Assembly (NCBI RefSeq): GCF_014839805.1
Contig: NC_051121.1
Location: 5,625,116 to 5,689,115, forward strand
Source: Manduca sexta
Taxonomy: Eukaryota > Arthropoda > Insecta > Lepidoptera > Sphingidae
Direction: 5' to 3'
DNA: 64,000 nt
In this document: positions 56,601-64,000 of the stretch, in pieces
Layout: every line of letters starts with the position of its first letter
How positions within the stretch are numbered: the first letter of the stretch is position 1
Notes under the pieces: generated by a model
The model's database searches: none
Told to the model about the DNA's origin: nothing
The model's input: the letters and a program-made list of their open reading frames with translations, nothing else
Program-made: the position numbers and the translations under genes

Positions 56601-56884
56601 AAACGTTACAAACGAGCTGACTTCACTAGATATATTACTACTGATTTATTAATTGGGCTAAATGCTTCACGTTCGAATTGAACAACTGACATTTCAACCG
56701 GACATCATACGATGACCCCGTAACTATCTGTGATCATTGTAAGAACGTCCCACAACATTGTTAAAGTATAAAAAACAAGTAAACCCACTCACCAGGTCTG
56801 GTCATCAGAAAAATCCAAAGATTCCACGTCGATTAGCTCAGAATCGATCATATCTTTGTTTATATTTTGATCAACCTGATTCAT
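32533..56884 (-). CDS. Putative SLAIN/Sentin-like microtubule plus-end protein, 13 exons
   Basis: Minus-strand gene of about 900 codons rebuilt from GT-AG exons. Exon phases agree at every junction except exon 2-3 (needs the second of two acceptors) and exon 12-13 (frame conflict). Seen: an acidic N-terminus with DDQTWLYVVPK at residues 27-37; a Ser-rich middle with two copies of SLM-x3-PPSLVSS (139-151, 231-243); many SP/TP sites; a Pro/Arg-rich C-terminal third with SRIP at 710-713. There is no signal peptide or membrane span. Known: SLAIN proteins have an N-terminal WLYSSP-type segment and basic Ser/Pro tails and recruit ch-TOG/Msps to EB1; SxIP motifs bind EB1. Inferred: an insect SLAIN/Sentin relative acting at microtubule plus ends. 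It could be another disordered Ser-rich adaptor. The gene is divergent from eL28. Confidence 0.5.
33046..33139 (-). CDS. Exon 12 of the SLAIN-like gene
   Basis: Acceptor TTTGCAG, donor GTATGT, 94 bases. Encodes PPTSRPYSIAGASQLRVSRP and VAVPPVQKPAP. Leaves one base. Confidence 0.75.
34268..34318 (-). CDS. Exon 11, 51-base small exon of the SLAIN-like gene
   Basis: VRGGSGVPVSMRNHHLP between GGGGCAG and GTAAGT, phase 0 on both sides, so it can be skipped without breaking the frame. The acceptor tract is T/G- rather than pyrimidine-rich. Confidence 0.65.
34973..35092 (-). CDS. Exon 10 of the SLAIN-like gene
   Basis: Acceptor CTATAG, donor GTAAGT, 40 codons, phase 0 at both ends. Encodes KPEERTISRPVMPAPPALVR and a second basic half. 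Confidence 0.85.
35585..35745 (-). CDS. Exon 9 of the SLAIN-like gene
   Basis: Acceptor ATCCAG, donor GTACGT, 161 bases. Basic start (GLRGASARTMVRRGVYASNP) then Ala/Pro/His repeats encoded by a GC-rich tract. Confidence 0.85.
36346..36453 (-). CDS. Exon 8 of the SLAIN-like gene, carries the SxIP motif
   Basis: Acceptor TTTTAG, donor GTAAGA, 108 bases. Encodes SYGSMVPPAAIPRKTNLPTS and ends HRELSRIP, with Gly completed by exon 9. SRIP in a basic, Ser-rich setting fits the EB1-binding S/T-x-I-P consensus. Confidence 0.85.
37325..37645 (-). CDS. Exon 7 of the SLAIN-like gene
   Basis: Acceptor ATTACAG, donor GTAATG, 321 bases. Basic and Ser/Thr-rich; ends with PDRRTPTSPQKSPPSRLSP, a proline-directed phosphosite cluster like those in SLAIN proteins. 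Confidence 0.85.
38020..38137 (-). CDS. Exon 6 of the SLAIN-like gene
   Basis: Acceptor TTTCACAG, donor GTGAGT, 118 bases. Encodes EWGLQERAMVGSTESTDTG and a Ser/Pro-rich end. Leaves one base, matching exon 7. Confidence 0.85.
38607..39631 (-). CDS. Exon 5, the largest exon of the SLAIN-like gene
   Basis: 1025 bases, 341 full codons. Acceptor TTTACAG. Contains the second SLM-x3-PPSLVSS motif, a Lys/Asp/Glu-rich middle, a probable short helix (ELNEIIQARQKLSLARKAL) and SP/TP sites (TSPIKT, ETPKRN, VSPKTS). Ends at donor GAG|GTACGG; a second in-frame donor GTACGT lies 6 bases on and would add Val-Arg. Confidence 0.9.
39740..39951 (-). CDS. Exon 4 of the SLAIN-like gene
   Basis: Acceptor TTCCAG, donor GTATTG, 212 bases. 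Encodes GLSNIMNERGSLNMY and the first SLM-x3-PPSLVSS motif, then a Met/Ser-rich stretch ending RPPITG across the junction. Phases match both neighbours. Confidence 0.85.
39992..40240 (-). repeat. tRNA-derived SINE, family B, near full length
   Basis: On the minus strand it begins GCGCGAGTGGCTCAGTGGCG (A-box like) with GGATTCGATTCCCGAG (B-box like) further in, then the family body with TGATACTGAGCAGAAAAACA on the plus strand. Pol III promoter boxes mark it as tRNA-derived. Confidence 0.85.
40476..40988 (+). mobile_element. Non-autonomous Helitron
   Basis: Starts TCTATACTATTATATAAAGC after A and ends with a GC-rich hairpin (GCGGGCGGAGCCGCG) followed by AGCAAAAGCTAG and a host T. The 5' TC, the 3' hairpin plus CTAG and the insertion between A and T are the Helitron signature; this end is typical of lepidopteran families. 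513 bp, no Rep/helicase frame. Confidence 0.88.
40989..41218. repeat. Interspersed repeat, family D, copy 2
   Basis: Matches 31899-32110 over its length (AAAACCCGCCATAGTGGC, GTGTCGACTGCCGAGGGGTA). Begins at the Helitron's last base. Confidence 0.75.
41847..41967 (-). CDS. Exon 3 of the SLAIN-like gene
   Basis: The reading frame IDVTLASETSGRPSLESGP is clear. Two AGs precede it: TTTCAG (exon from 41974, adding LE and D, but out of phase with exon 2) and GGAAG (exon from 41967, in phase). Donor GTGGGT at 41846 gives phase 2 into exon 4. The left boundary is therefore uncertain by 7 bases, or a further exon is missing upstream. Confidence 0.7.
42055..42405 (-). repeat. tRNA-derived SINE, family C
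   Basis: The minus-strand head (TGGTGGCGTAGTTGTAATTG, then GGTTCTGGGTTCGAATCTCG) is tRNA-like with A- and B-box sequence. The body contains GTGAGACGGCAATCC, shared with the copy at 59.1 kb. Confidence 0.82.
44092..44796 (+). mobile_element. Penelope-like retroelement remnant with inverted end repeats
   Basis: A GIY-YIG endonuclease region lies between inverted repeats: 44092-44179 matches the reverse complement of 44681-44796, the right arm having about 30 extra bases (44711-44740). Inverted pseudo-LTR arrangements are known for Penelope-like elements. The reverse transcriptase part is absent, so this is a 5'-truncated copy inside the intron of a minus-strand gene. Confidence 0.85.
44200..44616 (+). 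CDS. GIY-YIG endonuclease domain of a Penelope-like element (C-terminal part)
   Basis: Reads GVYKIDCNCGLSYIGQTKR, then R-x3-H (RVKEHIAD), AVAEHSEGGANH, a MIREAIEIKKHPNFNRED segment and W-D-P near the end, stop at 44614-44616. G-V-Y and Y-I-G with the following Arg, His, Glu and Asn are the conserved elements of the nuclease fold in Penelope-like elements, where it nicks target DNA. The Cys pair between the two G-x-Y parts is typical of this group. The frame is intact over about 135 codons but has no RT in front, so no functional protein is expected. It lies inside intron 2 of the minus-strand gene. Confidence 0.88.
   Translation, partial: CHIPLQEPGVYKIDCNCGLSYIGQTKRNIGTRVKEHIADVKHRRSTKSAVAEHSEGGANHYLRLDKPQILAKEHRFLPRMIREAIEIKKHPNFNREDGWKLAQAWDPVLHLIKSEPKRPAARLQDTVSSFCVDRTTNS
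45040..45184. repeat. Diverged relative of the TA-flanked MITE
   Basis: CAATAAACGACCCTAATCTT, GACCAATCAAAATAAGTC, CTGATTGGTC and a right end AAAACGGCGGTA correspond to parts of the MITE at 30251-30402. Confidence 0.5.
45460..45602 (+). repeat. Family A repeat, copy 2, truncated
   Basis: Contains GGATGGCGAGCGCGGTGGAA, AAGGTGTTGGATGGTGTTTC and CTGGTCTCATCATTCAA. Only the 3' half of the family is present. Confidence 0.8.
45958..46278 (+). repeat. Family A repeat, copy 3, near full length
   Basis: Runs from CACTGGTGTTTACTGGTGGT through GCCGCCAAGCAGCAGTGTGT to CTCGTCTCGTCATTCAAATC. Best reference copy of the family in the window, about 320 bp. Confidence 0.85.
46688..46872 (-). repeat. tRNA-derived SINE, family B, copy 3
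   Basis: GTCCCATAAAGTGATAGGGA, CCATATCGGACACAGATTTG and the B-box complement GATTTGAATCTGGG match the 40.1 kb copy. Confidence 0.8.
50918..51417. other. Assembly gap of exactly 500 N
   Basis: The round length suggests a scaffold-join placeholder rather than a measured size. Frames that cross it are artefacts. Confidence 0.98.
52500..52812 (-). repeat. Family A repeat, copy 4, near full length
   Basis: TTTGAATGAAGAGACGAGCT, GCCTGATGGTAAGCGATACG, AATTACAAAGTACTGTTTGG and GCTTGGCGGCAGAAATAG are the reverse complement of the 46 kb copy. Confidence 0.85.
53781..53938 (+). repeat. 3' tail of an RTE-type LINE
   Basis: Plus-strand translation gives the C-terminus PARWSDDLRKVAGKNWTRQA and EDRVKWRILEEAYVQQW followed by a stop and a GATGATGATGA tail. 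This ending, with short tandem TGA units in place of poly(A), is typical of lepidopteran RTE-like LINEs. The copy is heavily 5'-truncated. Confidence 0.78.
54667..54809 (-). CDS. Exon 2 of the SLAIN-like gene
   Basis: Acceptor ATCCAG, donor GTGAGT, length 143. Completes Trp31 and encodes LYVVPKDSGQSVDIVDWN and an acidic, helix-like end (ASEKELNTVLDNILK). Leaves one base (phase 1). Confidence 0.85.
54810..56792. other. Intron 1 of the SLAIN-like gene
   Basis: AT-rich; no repeats or exons recognised. Confidence 0.6.
56793..56884 (-). CDS. Exon 1 (start codon) of the SLAIN-like gene
   Basis: ATG at 56884-56882, 30 codons plus TG, then donor GTGAGT. It encodes an acidic peptide ending DFSDDQTW across the junction. 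The start is chosen because it is the first ATG of the frame and the exon joins exon 2 in phase. Confidence 0.85.
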
Positions 56885-57311
56885 AATACCAATAAAAACG
56901 AGACATCAATTTGGCACTTTTACAAATCACATACAAATTTTAAGAACGAACTACATTTAATACGACGTAAAACTGTAAATATAATTAAGAAAAAAGATAT
57001 AAGAACCAACACGAAATTGTCCCAGACAAGTTTAGTTTGGAATTTGACATTAGATCATAAGCAAAGTGCCAAAAAAAGATGAAAAGAAACAACGGTAAAA
57101 TCCATAGATAAACAGTAATGTTGCTATAAAATAAAAATGAACTACGTTTTAGTCGATTAATACATCTGCACTCTATGATGCGAACCATAAATTGACATTG
57201 ACAGTTATAAGATTCATAGAAACCATAGATAAAATTGTTTCCTCCTTTTTGTCTACGGACACGTAGCGAGCACGTTGTATTTGGTGTAGTTTTAGGAATA
57301 AAACTATAAAA
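56885..57311. promoter_or_regulatory. Divergent promoter region between the SLAIN-like gene and eL28
   Basis: 427 bp separate the two opposed start codons. On the eL28 side a pyrimidine tract CCTCCTTTTT (57241-57250) resembles the 5'TOP initiator of ribosomal protein genes. No TATA box is obvious. TTTTAG just before the eL28 start (57289-57294) could be a 3' splice site, which would put an intron in the 5' UTR. Confidence 0.55.
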
Positions 57312-57731
57312 ATGTCGTCCCATCTTAACTGGATGATCATCCGCAACAACAACGCCTTCCTTGTGAAGAAGCGCAATATCAAAAAGCCATTCAGCAAGGA
57401 GCCGAACAACGTAACTAACCTCAACTCGTACAAATACAATGGCTTGATCCACAAGAAGGCCGTCGGTGTGGTCGAGAACCCAGACAGGAAAGGCTTCACA
57501 GTTGTATACAAGAAGGCCAAAGCCACAAACAAGCCCGTCAAGAACTTGGTGCGCCGCCCATTCAAGGCTGGAGCCAGGCGGTCCCTGTACAAGTTGAGGA
57601 GGTTGCTCAAAGCCAACAGCTACCGCACTGACCTGTGCAAGGCATCCCTCCGTCGTGCCTCAGCGATCCTTCGTTCTCAGAGACCCATCAAGGCGAAGAA
57701 AGCTAAAGCCGCTGCTGCCAAGACGGAATAA
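57312..57731 (+). CDS. RpL28: Ribosomal protein eL28
   Basis: Complete 139-residue protein of the large cytosolic ribosomal subunit, about the family length (human 137). Recognised by the N-terminus [19 protein letters not shown], by EPNN near residue 30, by [14 protein letters not shown] and by [14 protein letters not shown], and by the Lys/Ala-rich tail. The coding region is uninterrupted, with a good start context (AAAAATGTC). The G/C-rich third positions match a highly expressed gene. A 5'TOP-like tract lies about 65 bases upstream and a poly(A) signal 17 bases after the stop. Head to head with the SLAIN-like gene, tail to tail with the Tubby gene. The absence of coding introns leaves a retrocopy possible, but the intact frame, TOP tract and lack of a poly(A) tail favour the functional gene. 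Confidence 0.96.
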   Translation: MSSHLNWMIIRNNNAFLVKKRNIKKPFSKEPNNVTNLNSYKYNGLIHKKAVGVVENPDRKGFTVVYKKAKATNKPVKNLVRRPFKAGARRSLYKLRRLLKANSYRTDLCKASLRRASAILRSQRPIKAKKAKAAAAKTE

Positions 57732-57748
57732 ATTTGTATGTAAGCTGA

Positions 57749-57754
57749 AATAAA
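57749..57754 (+). terminator. Poly(A) signal of eL28
   Basis: AATAAA, followed by a TG-rich TGTTTTGTTGTC element about 18 bases on. Confidence 0.8.
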
Positions 57755-59050
57755 AAGTTAAAAACCTCATGTTTTGTTGTCATTTCAGTTGTGCCCAATA
57801 CTTGGGAAATATCAGTTTCTCTACAAATATTTGAAATATCAACGAAAGAAGTAGGTAATTAATTGTGAATATTTCTAATTAAGTTAATAAAATCACAATA
57901 TTGCATCTAATGTGTAATTGGTATAGGTTAGAATCCATATACAGTCATTGCATTACAATTCTATAAAGTGAAATGTTTATAATATTTGGACACGTTTGAC
58001 ATTTTGTGTTAGGTATTTACTGAGGGTATTTATTTGCTTTCATATACTTAAATACTTTTTGCCACCAATTGTGTACTCAATGAAATGAGATATTGCAAAT
58101 TTGCACAATGAAAGACTAATATCCCTTAATATACTTGTTATTCAGGACTCAATTGGATTTGGTCATAGCAGTTTGTACATATTCTATATAATTAAATTTA
58201 GTACATAGGAATCACACAACCTACAATTATTGTGGTTTTAATTTTCTTGGTGATGTCATTTTGAATTTAAAAAATAATGTAGTCTTATAAAAATATGTTG
58301 ATATAGTAAGAAAACCTCTAGCATTTAAAAATGGTAAAAAGAACATTACTACATACCCTTTCCTGACTAAAAACTACATTTGTAGTATAATATTTCTTTA
58401 TGTATTGGATTACATTTCCTTGGCATAGGATCTCTCAGAGAATATAGACTTCAGGCAGGTGGCCAGGTGCAACAATGAAACCAAACCCTTTCCGCGGCAT
58501 GTTTGGGAAAGAGTAATAAACTCTACTTTGGAGAAAGATATGACACGTGGAAGGAGAAATCTAATTTCTACAAACTACCTTCAACACAAAGTCCCTAAAA
58601 CAGCAAAGGTAAATGAAAATGCTCTTTATTGTGTCAATCTTTTATTTACGAAATAACATGATTTTATATCACAAACATCTGGAATGCAAAATAAATACAA
58701 TTAAATTCACTGGGCAAGTACTTACGTATGTAGCCTCTAAACATGATTATTATATTTGAGAAGGAAAATATTCAAAAACACTGAAGTATTTGTGTATTAC
58801 TTGTTAGATACAGTATGTTGATTAATTTTCAATATTTACAATATGTCAGTATAGAAATTCAATCTTTTATTATGTTATATTTAAAACAATCCTTGAATAT
58901 TCAATGCTTAATCTTGCCATAAGAAAGTTGTAGAGATACATTATTAGTGGTAGGTATTCAGATATTACAAACAAGAAACCTTGATAAACTAATTAGATAC
59001 ATTTGGCTTTTTGTAAAATTATGGCAGTTTCAATGTGATGACTGATGTAT

Positions 59051-59225
59051 TCTCTGCTAGCAGAATTTCAGACAGTGGCCAATCTCAACAGAGATCAGCC
59101 AGGTACACACAAGATATTATAGTTCACAAGTGTGTACTTAATACACAAGTGAACTTTCTGTTCCTTCACTCTCATAGTTCGCTGAGACGGCAATCCGTCA
59201 TAACCAGACAGAGATCAGGCATGTG
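59051..59225 (-). repeat. SINE family C, body fragment
   Basis: CAACAGAGATCAGCCAGGTA, AGATATTATAGTTCACAAGT and CTGAGACGGCAATCC match the 42.1 kb copy; the tRNA-like head is missing. Confidence 0.8.
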
Positions 59226-59485
59226 ATGTCTAATATGTTCAACTTTCAATTAAAATATATAATCACTATTTAAAATAACCATGCTAATCTGTATTATATT
59301 TTGTAATGTAAAATATTGTTATACTGGTGAAAAGTCATCAGATTGTGCTAATATAAAGCAGAGTGCATAAACTGACCAGTAATAACTTCAATGTGAACAT
59401 TACATTCAAAATGTGAAAAACAATTTGTTTAAAACTTATACTTATCAATTAACTCTTGGTCTCTCGTGGCTCGCCGGCGAGCCAA

Positions 59486-59574
59486 GACAGCTACATGACA
59501 TTTGCGTGTGTCACGGGATTATAACCTTATATACTACATAATAAGGTTATTTTTCCGTCACACGCGTAGCTGTC
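59486..59574. repeat. Foldback (long imperfect palindrome)
   Basis: GACAGCTAC (59486) pairs with GTAGCTGTC (59566), and GCGTGTGTCACGGGATTATA-ACCTTAT pairs with ATAAGGTTAT...CCGTCACACGC. Bulges of 9 and a few bases interrupt the stem. Weak pairing continues outward (GCCAA with TTGGC). Likely a MITE remnant. Confidence 0.7.
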
Positions 59575-62500
59575 AATGTTTGGCGGCAAACATTCAGCTA
59601 CCTGTACATATTTGAAAATAAAATTTTGACAAGTCATGACGGGTTAATATTAAACACCGACATCTAATTTACGTCTAACACATTGTTGCTTGTAAACATT
59701 GTCTATTTATTCTAAGATTCAAGGTGTAAAGCAACTTTTCTAGAAAAGGACCTTTGCATCTACGAAAGCATCAGGTACAATATACACAGTAAACATGAAA
59801 ATGAAAGGCACAACATTTAACCTATCATTACCAAAGGCACAATACACAGAAATTCATATTTTTTACAATGTGATATATACAATGACCAATCAAATTAAAT
59901 AAACGTGTGAACTTTAGGTGATGTTGATTCATGTGAAATAAATAGATTATAATCAATAATACATAATAAGTTGGAGATGAAGGACACAACTACATCGGGA
60001 CAAATATACATATCACACACGAATCTAAAAGCTCGACACATTCACGACTTCAACAATTATCAATTCATTGTTTATTTATTTTACAATTCCACATTAGTTT
60101 AAACATTTCTTTTATCTATCTAGACACGTAAACCTATTATAGGCACACATTTATTTAATCTAGTTATATATTTGTCATGGTAATACGTTTATGTAAACAA
60201 ATTCCTTTTGCATCAACACAATCGCATGTATATCGATATATAACAATTCAATATTATCCATATGATTTGATTTATCGATAAAACATAATTGAATAATCGG
60301 CACTATGAATGTTACTCAGTAACCTGTGAAAGGGAAAAGCAGCTGTACTGGTGGTATTTTCACTGGGAACATTAATTGGGATTATCGATGTAATGTCATT
60401 GGTATCGATGCAAAAAGTACAATCATATTTCCAAAATTCTTTCTTACAAGGCGTCACGAAAGACATCCTCTTTTAATCCAAATCGCGTAACAAATCTAAT
60501 GGATGGTACAAATAATATATCGCCTTCTACGAAATTATATTTCACTACACATAGCCAACACCATCTTGCTTTATACAATAACAGTCACACAGGTAAACCT
60601 GATTCCTGAACTCCAATCTAAAACTGCGCTTCCATTATGCAAGTTGCAAATGTAAGATCGGAACTTACACACAAGTATAACGTCATATCTGCACTATGGA
60701 ATCGCGTTTTATAATAGTCTTCGGTTACAGGTATCGGTCAGGTAGGTATCAACACTCCGACACATATATTTGTTGATAATACAAACATTTACCTCCATAA
60801 TTATCAAACTCATGTCTTTTCATTTCAACACTCATTGCTCACCAATGATAATATATTCTCTTCCTGGCTTAGGTATATTTTACTTGGACACACAATTAAT
60901 ATAAATTAATGGAATGTTATATTAGATAATACAATTATTTGAAAGTTATTAAGTTCGTTATTATTTATGGCATTGTGTATTGTGAGAAAAAGAATATAGT
61001 ATGTTATAAGAATTCAGAAATAGAATTATTATAAAACTGTCATTAAATATGTTTTTCAGTAAAATATGACGTGTTTATATCCATGTACATAGTGCAAATG
61101 TAAAACTACTATTATAATATGAAACTTTTTATAACAGTTGATAATGAGCAAATATTTGTGTATCATAAATGTATAATTTCCCATATAGATATATAGTTAC
61201 AGAACCCAACATTTGACTCTGCCAGATATTTTGATGCAGCCCAACTTCGAACACTATACTTTAATATTATAGAGTGCATTAAAACTTTAATACAATCATT
61301 TCATTTGAAAAAAATAGTTATCATGAATCGTTTACACTGGCTTGAAGTTAGTTGCATCACATCCTCTATGCCTCTTGTCTCATAACTAACTTCAGCCTGA
61401 ATAGATTGATGATAACTAATAATTACATTTGTGGTGTTACATATATAAAATGGACATAATTATTATAATGCATTACATAATTAACCAGAAAATTCAGAAA
61501 GCCCAAATAAGTGAAAAAATACGTAAAAATAATAGCTCCTTTTAAAATGCAATTCAGGATAATTCAAGCATAATAATATCCTTCATTGTATAACATATAA
61601 GGATGATATTTAATTATTGTTAGTAAAACCTTCTATATTTTAATGCATTTATGATCATCCTTATATTTAATTATTTCTATATTCAGTTTAATTCTGTTAC
61701 ACAATGTTATTAATAATCAACTATATTTCTTGCAGTAGTTTGGTTGAATGAAGTATGAACTTGAAAAAGCTTACCCATTTAAGAAGTGTTTGCAGTCATA
61801 ATAATTAATTCTAATTAAATTTTAGATGAATTCATAAAAAACTAGAATATTGTGACATGATCTAAATGCATTATGCGTTAACATCCCAACTAATTAATTA
61901 AATTATAAATAAAAACCTTTGACTAGTATAGCGAATTAATACTTAAAACTTGATACTTAAAAAGTAATTTGTACATAATGACAGTAAAATGGTTGTCTAT
62001 GGCATATAAAAATATTCTTGTCTATGATCAGGAGGAATACAATCATAGACAATTTATTGAAAATGTGACAGTTAATTGCGTCAATCCAAATCTTCTACAG
62101 CACAATAAACTATGTTTATAACATCAAATCCAGAGGCGTTGACATAAAAAAATCTACAAATTACAGATAAATCACACAAATATTATAGAAACTTCGTTCG
62201 AGGACCATTCACGAATGGTGTAACACGAGAACACAACCTACGTCACAATAAGCACCGAAATAAATTATGTGCGTTTAGTTTCAAAAACATTACAAAAACA
62301 CTCATGGATCTAGGAATAAAAGGACACACTTCCCGTTAACATTATTCAGATATGTCGTTATAGATCCTAGAACTTTCTATTAGACACTAAATTGGACAGT
62401 GAGGCAATAGATAAAGCGTTCAGTATTAAGGTGAAGAGAAACTGGCCACACATATGTTACATATAAATTTTTCGTATGCAACGCAATCCCCAGGTGTCAC

Positions 62501-62767
62501 ACGATCACATAATGACAGCAGTAACTCGGCGCGCGATATATTATTGCTAATTTACATATTCGAAATGATCAATTACATTGCATATGTGAAACAAATGTGC
62601 ACAATAACTTAAAGGTATTGTGAATTTTGCGCAGGGCCAGGCTGTCATCACCTTTGTAATATGAAAAATATTTTCTGGCAAGATCTTATATGACTCGATC
62701 AGCACCGACTAAGCTATACTAGCGTCAGCTAAGTCCCCTTATTATTAGACCCATAAATGCATACAAT

Positions 62768-63172
62768 TCATTCGCATGCCAGCTTACTGTCGAACGAACT
62801 GAGCGCTATGCCGAACGCTTGCAACGCGCACAAGGGATATCTGAAATCCATTGTGAATATATCTTCTGAAATACGTCCGAACTGCATTACCACATAGTCA
62901 GGTTCCGAATCGTGGACAATTTGGAAGTTTTTCACACTTGCCTGAGTCACTCGGCCGTGGAAGTTCAGCACGTATGACTGCGTCTCGTCGTTCCATACTG
63001 GTGTTTTGTTGTGAAGAACCACTATATCGTCTAGGTTCTGACTCTTCCAGCGTTCTAGTAGAGTCTCGCTGTCGTCTTGCGGCGCGATGGTCACTCGCTG
63101 GCGGTCAGGCGTCATTCCCGGTAAGATCACCGTCATTTTACGCGGACCCTTGAAGCCCAGCACGTTCGTGTC
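62768..63172 (-). CDS. ktub: Tubby-like protein (king tubby type), last coding exon
   Basis: 134 residues forming the end of a Tubby C-terminal domain, stop TGA at 62770-62768. Acceptor TTCCAG then [15 protein letters not shown] in phase 0. Family hallmarks: [75 protein letters not shown], and the C-terminus [10 protein letters not shown]. The Tubby domain is a beta-barrel around a central helix that binds PI(4,5)P2 and carries membrane receptors into cilia or signalling complexes; the insect orthologue is king tubby. Upstream exons with the rest of the barrel and the IFT-binding N-terminus lie right of the window. Convergent with eL28. Confidence 0.95.
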   Translation of the reverse strand, partial: DTNVLGFKGPRKMTVILPGMTPDRQRVTIAPQDDSETLLERWKSQNLDDIVVLHNKTPVWNDETQSYVLNFHGRVTQASVKNFQIVHDSEPDYVVMQFGRISEDIFTMDFRYPLCALQAFGIALSSFDSKLACE

Positions 63173-64000
63173 CTGGAATTTGTTATTTATAACTACGTTA
63201 CAAAGAAATCATTTTTGAATGGACGGTAAAATTCTGGGTATTAGTGTGGGGCATCTGGGTCAGTATGTGACGAACAGCGTAATGGAAAGTGTGCTATAAA
63301 AATCATTGTTTTATTTTTCGATTGAATTTAATATATACAGTTTGTTGTTTACTATATTACTTAGAAACAGGTAAGAGTCGACCGTAGGTCATGACGCAAG
63401 CTATTGTTTACGTGATTTATCACGTGAATTGGAACAGTCATTCGGGGAACAGAGAACGAAACCGCAAGAATTAACCGACAAATATTTATATAAAAAATAC
63501 AAGTTACTTTTAGTTAATAGAATATTTCGGAATTTCCATTTCATTCATATGATATCAAATGTTGATGAAATTCAGAGTTTTAAAAGTAACATTTTCTCTG
63601 TGAAATACTCGAAATTGATTTTATAATAATAGGCCGCCAATTGAGGAAGGATATATTGCCTTTCGACCTTATTAGAAAGTATAATTCCTTTTTATATATA
63701 CCTTCGTAAATTTTTTTAAACTTGTTTTTTATATAAATTAATGACAAGACGAGTTAGAGGTTCGCTTGATAGCAAACGGAACAGCTACCCATAAGCAGTA
63801 ATAATAAGACCTAAGCTTTAAATTACAGAAAGTTTGATGTCATGTCCCATAATGCCCAGAACTTATACTGTCTACAATGACATCAAATCGGAAAACAAAG
63901 GAAATCGCACGATGATGTTTGGCCGCAGAAATGGATAAAGCCTTGCTGCTTATGCAGCCGGGCTTTCGTATACAAAAGATTTCACCCTACGGTTGTCTGG
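63173..64000. other. Intron of the Tubby gene
   Basis: No further exon seen up to the window edge; the right part is a family A repeat. Confidence 0.7.
63738..64000 (-). repeat. Family A repeat, copy 5, cut by the window edge
   Basis: Diverged: TTAATGACAAGACGAGTTAG, GTAATAATAAGACCTAAGCT, GGCCGCAGAAATGG match the family order. Confidence 0.65.

Larger units (their letters stand above)
57780..62767. other. Convergent intergenic region and probable Tubby-gene 3' UTR
   Basis: AT-rich. The 3' UTR of the Tubby gene must begin at 62767 and run leftward; where it ends cannot be fixed. Contains a family C fragment and a foldback (listed). A 64-codon minus frame (60272-60466) is present but unrecognised. 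Confidence 0.55.

Noticed and set aside
56985..57616. Minus-strand frames of 147-155 codons over eL28
   Set aside because: Antisense shadows of a clear ribosomal protein gene.
60272..60466. 64-codon minus frame in the likely Tubby 3' UTR
   Set aside because: Protein-like in composition but no family or conservation evidence.

Overview
The window is eukaryotic, intron-rich, AT-rich insect DNA, almost certainly from a moth or butterfly. The evidence is a Helitron with the lepidopteran-type 3' end (GC hairpin, then AAAAGCTAG), several tRNA-derived SINE families, an RTE-type LINE tail ending in TGA repeats, a Penelope-like GIY-YIG remnant, and spliced nuclear genes. One 500-base run of N (50918-51417) marks an assembly gap.

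Layout. From 1 to about 26.6 kb I see no host gene. This part holds four mobile elements worth naming: a 0.6 kb poly(A) retroposon with a 14-bp target duplication (1099-1695), a 1.57 kb TTAA-flanked inverted-repeat element (4314-5885), a decayed 2.4 kb hAT/ZBED element with a perfect 8-bp target duplication (6165-8608), and scattered SINE-like copies. Around 26.65-27.45 kb there is weak evidence for the 5' end of an unrecognised minus-strand spliced transcript, followed by a long very AT-rich stretch (23.0-26.6 kb).

The main gene runs on the minus strand from 56884 down to about 32533. It is a 13-exon, roughly 900-residue Ser/Pro/basic-rich protein, rebuilt here exon by exon with matching splice phases at all junctions but two. 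Its acidic N-terminus with a Trp-Leu-Tyr core, its basic Pro-rich C-terminus and a Ser-Arg-Ile-Pro motif suggest a SLAIN/Sentin-like microtubule plus-end protein that binds EB1. That name is inference; the exon structure is well supported. Its introns are rich in ATCGATA-type sites and hold the Helitron, SINEs and the Penelope remnant.

Ribosomal protein eL28 (57312-57731, plus) starts 427 bp from the start codon of that gene, head to head, so the two probably share a promoter region with a 5'TOP-type pyrimidine tract. Further right, and convergent with eL28, lies the last coding exon of a Tubby-domain gene of the king tubby type (62768-63172, minus). The rest of that gene lies beyond the window.

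The three recognised genes (ribosome component, probable cytoskeletal adaptor, phosphoinositide-binding Tubby protein) do not form a pathway. The neighbourhood is ordinary euchromatin. No virus, toxin gene, CRISPR array, rRNA or convincing free-standing tRNA gene was seen.
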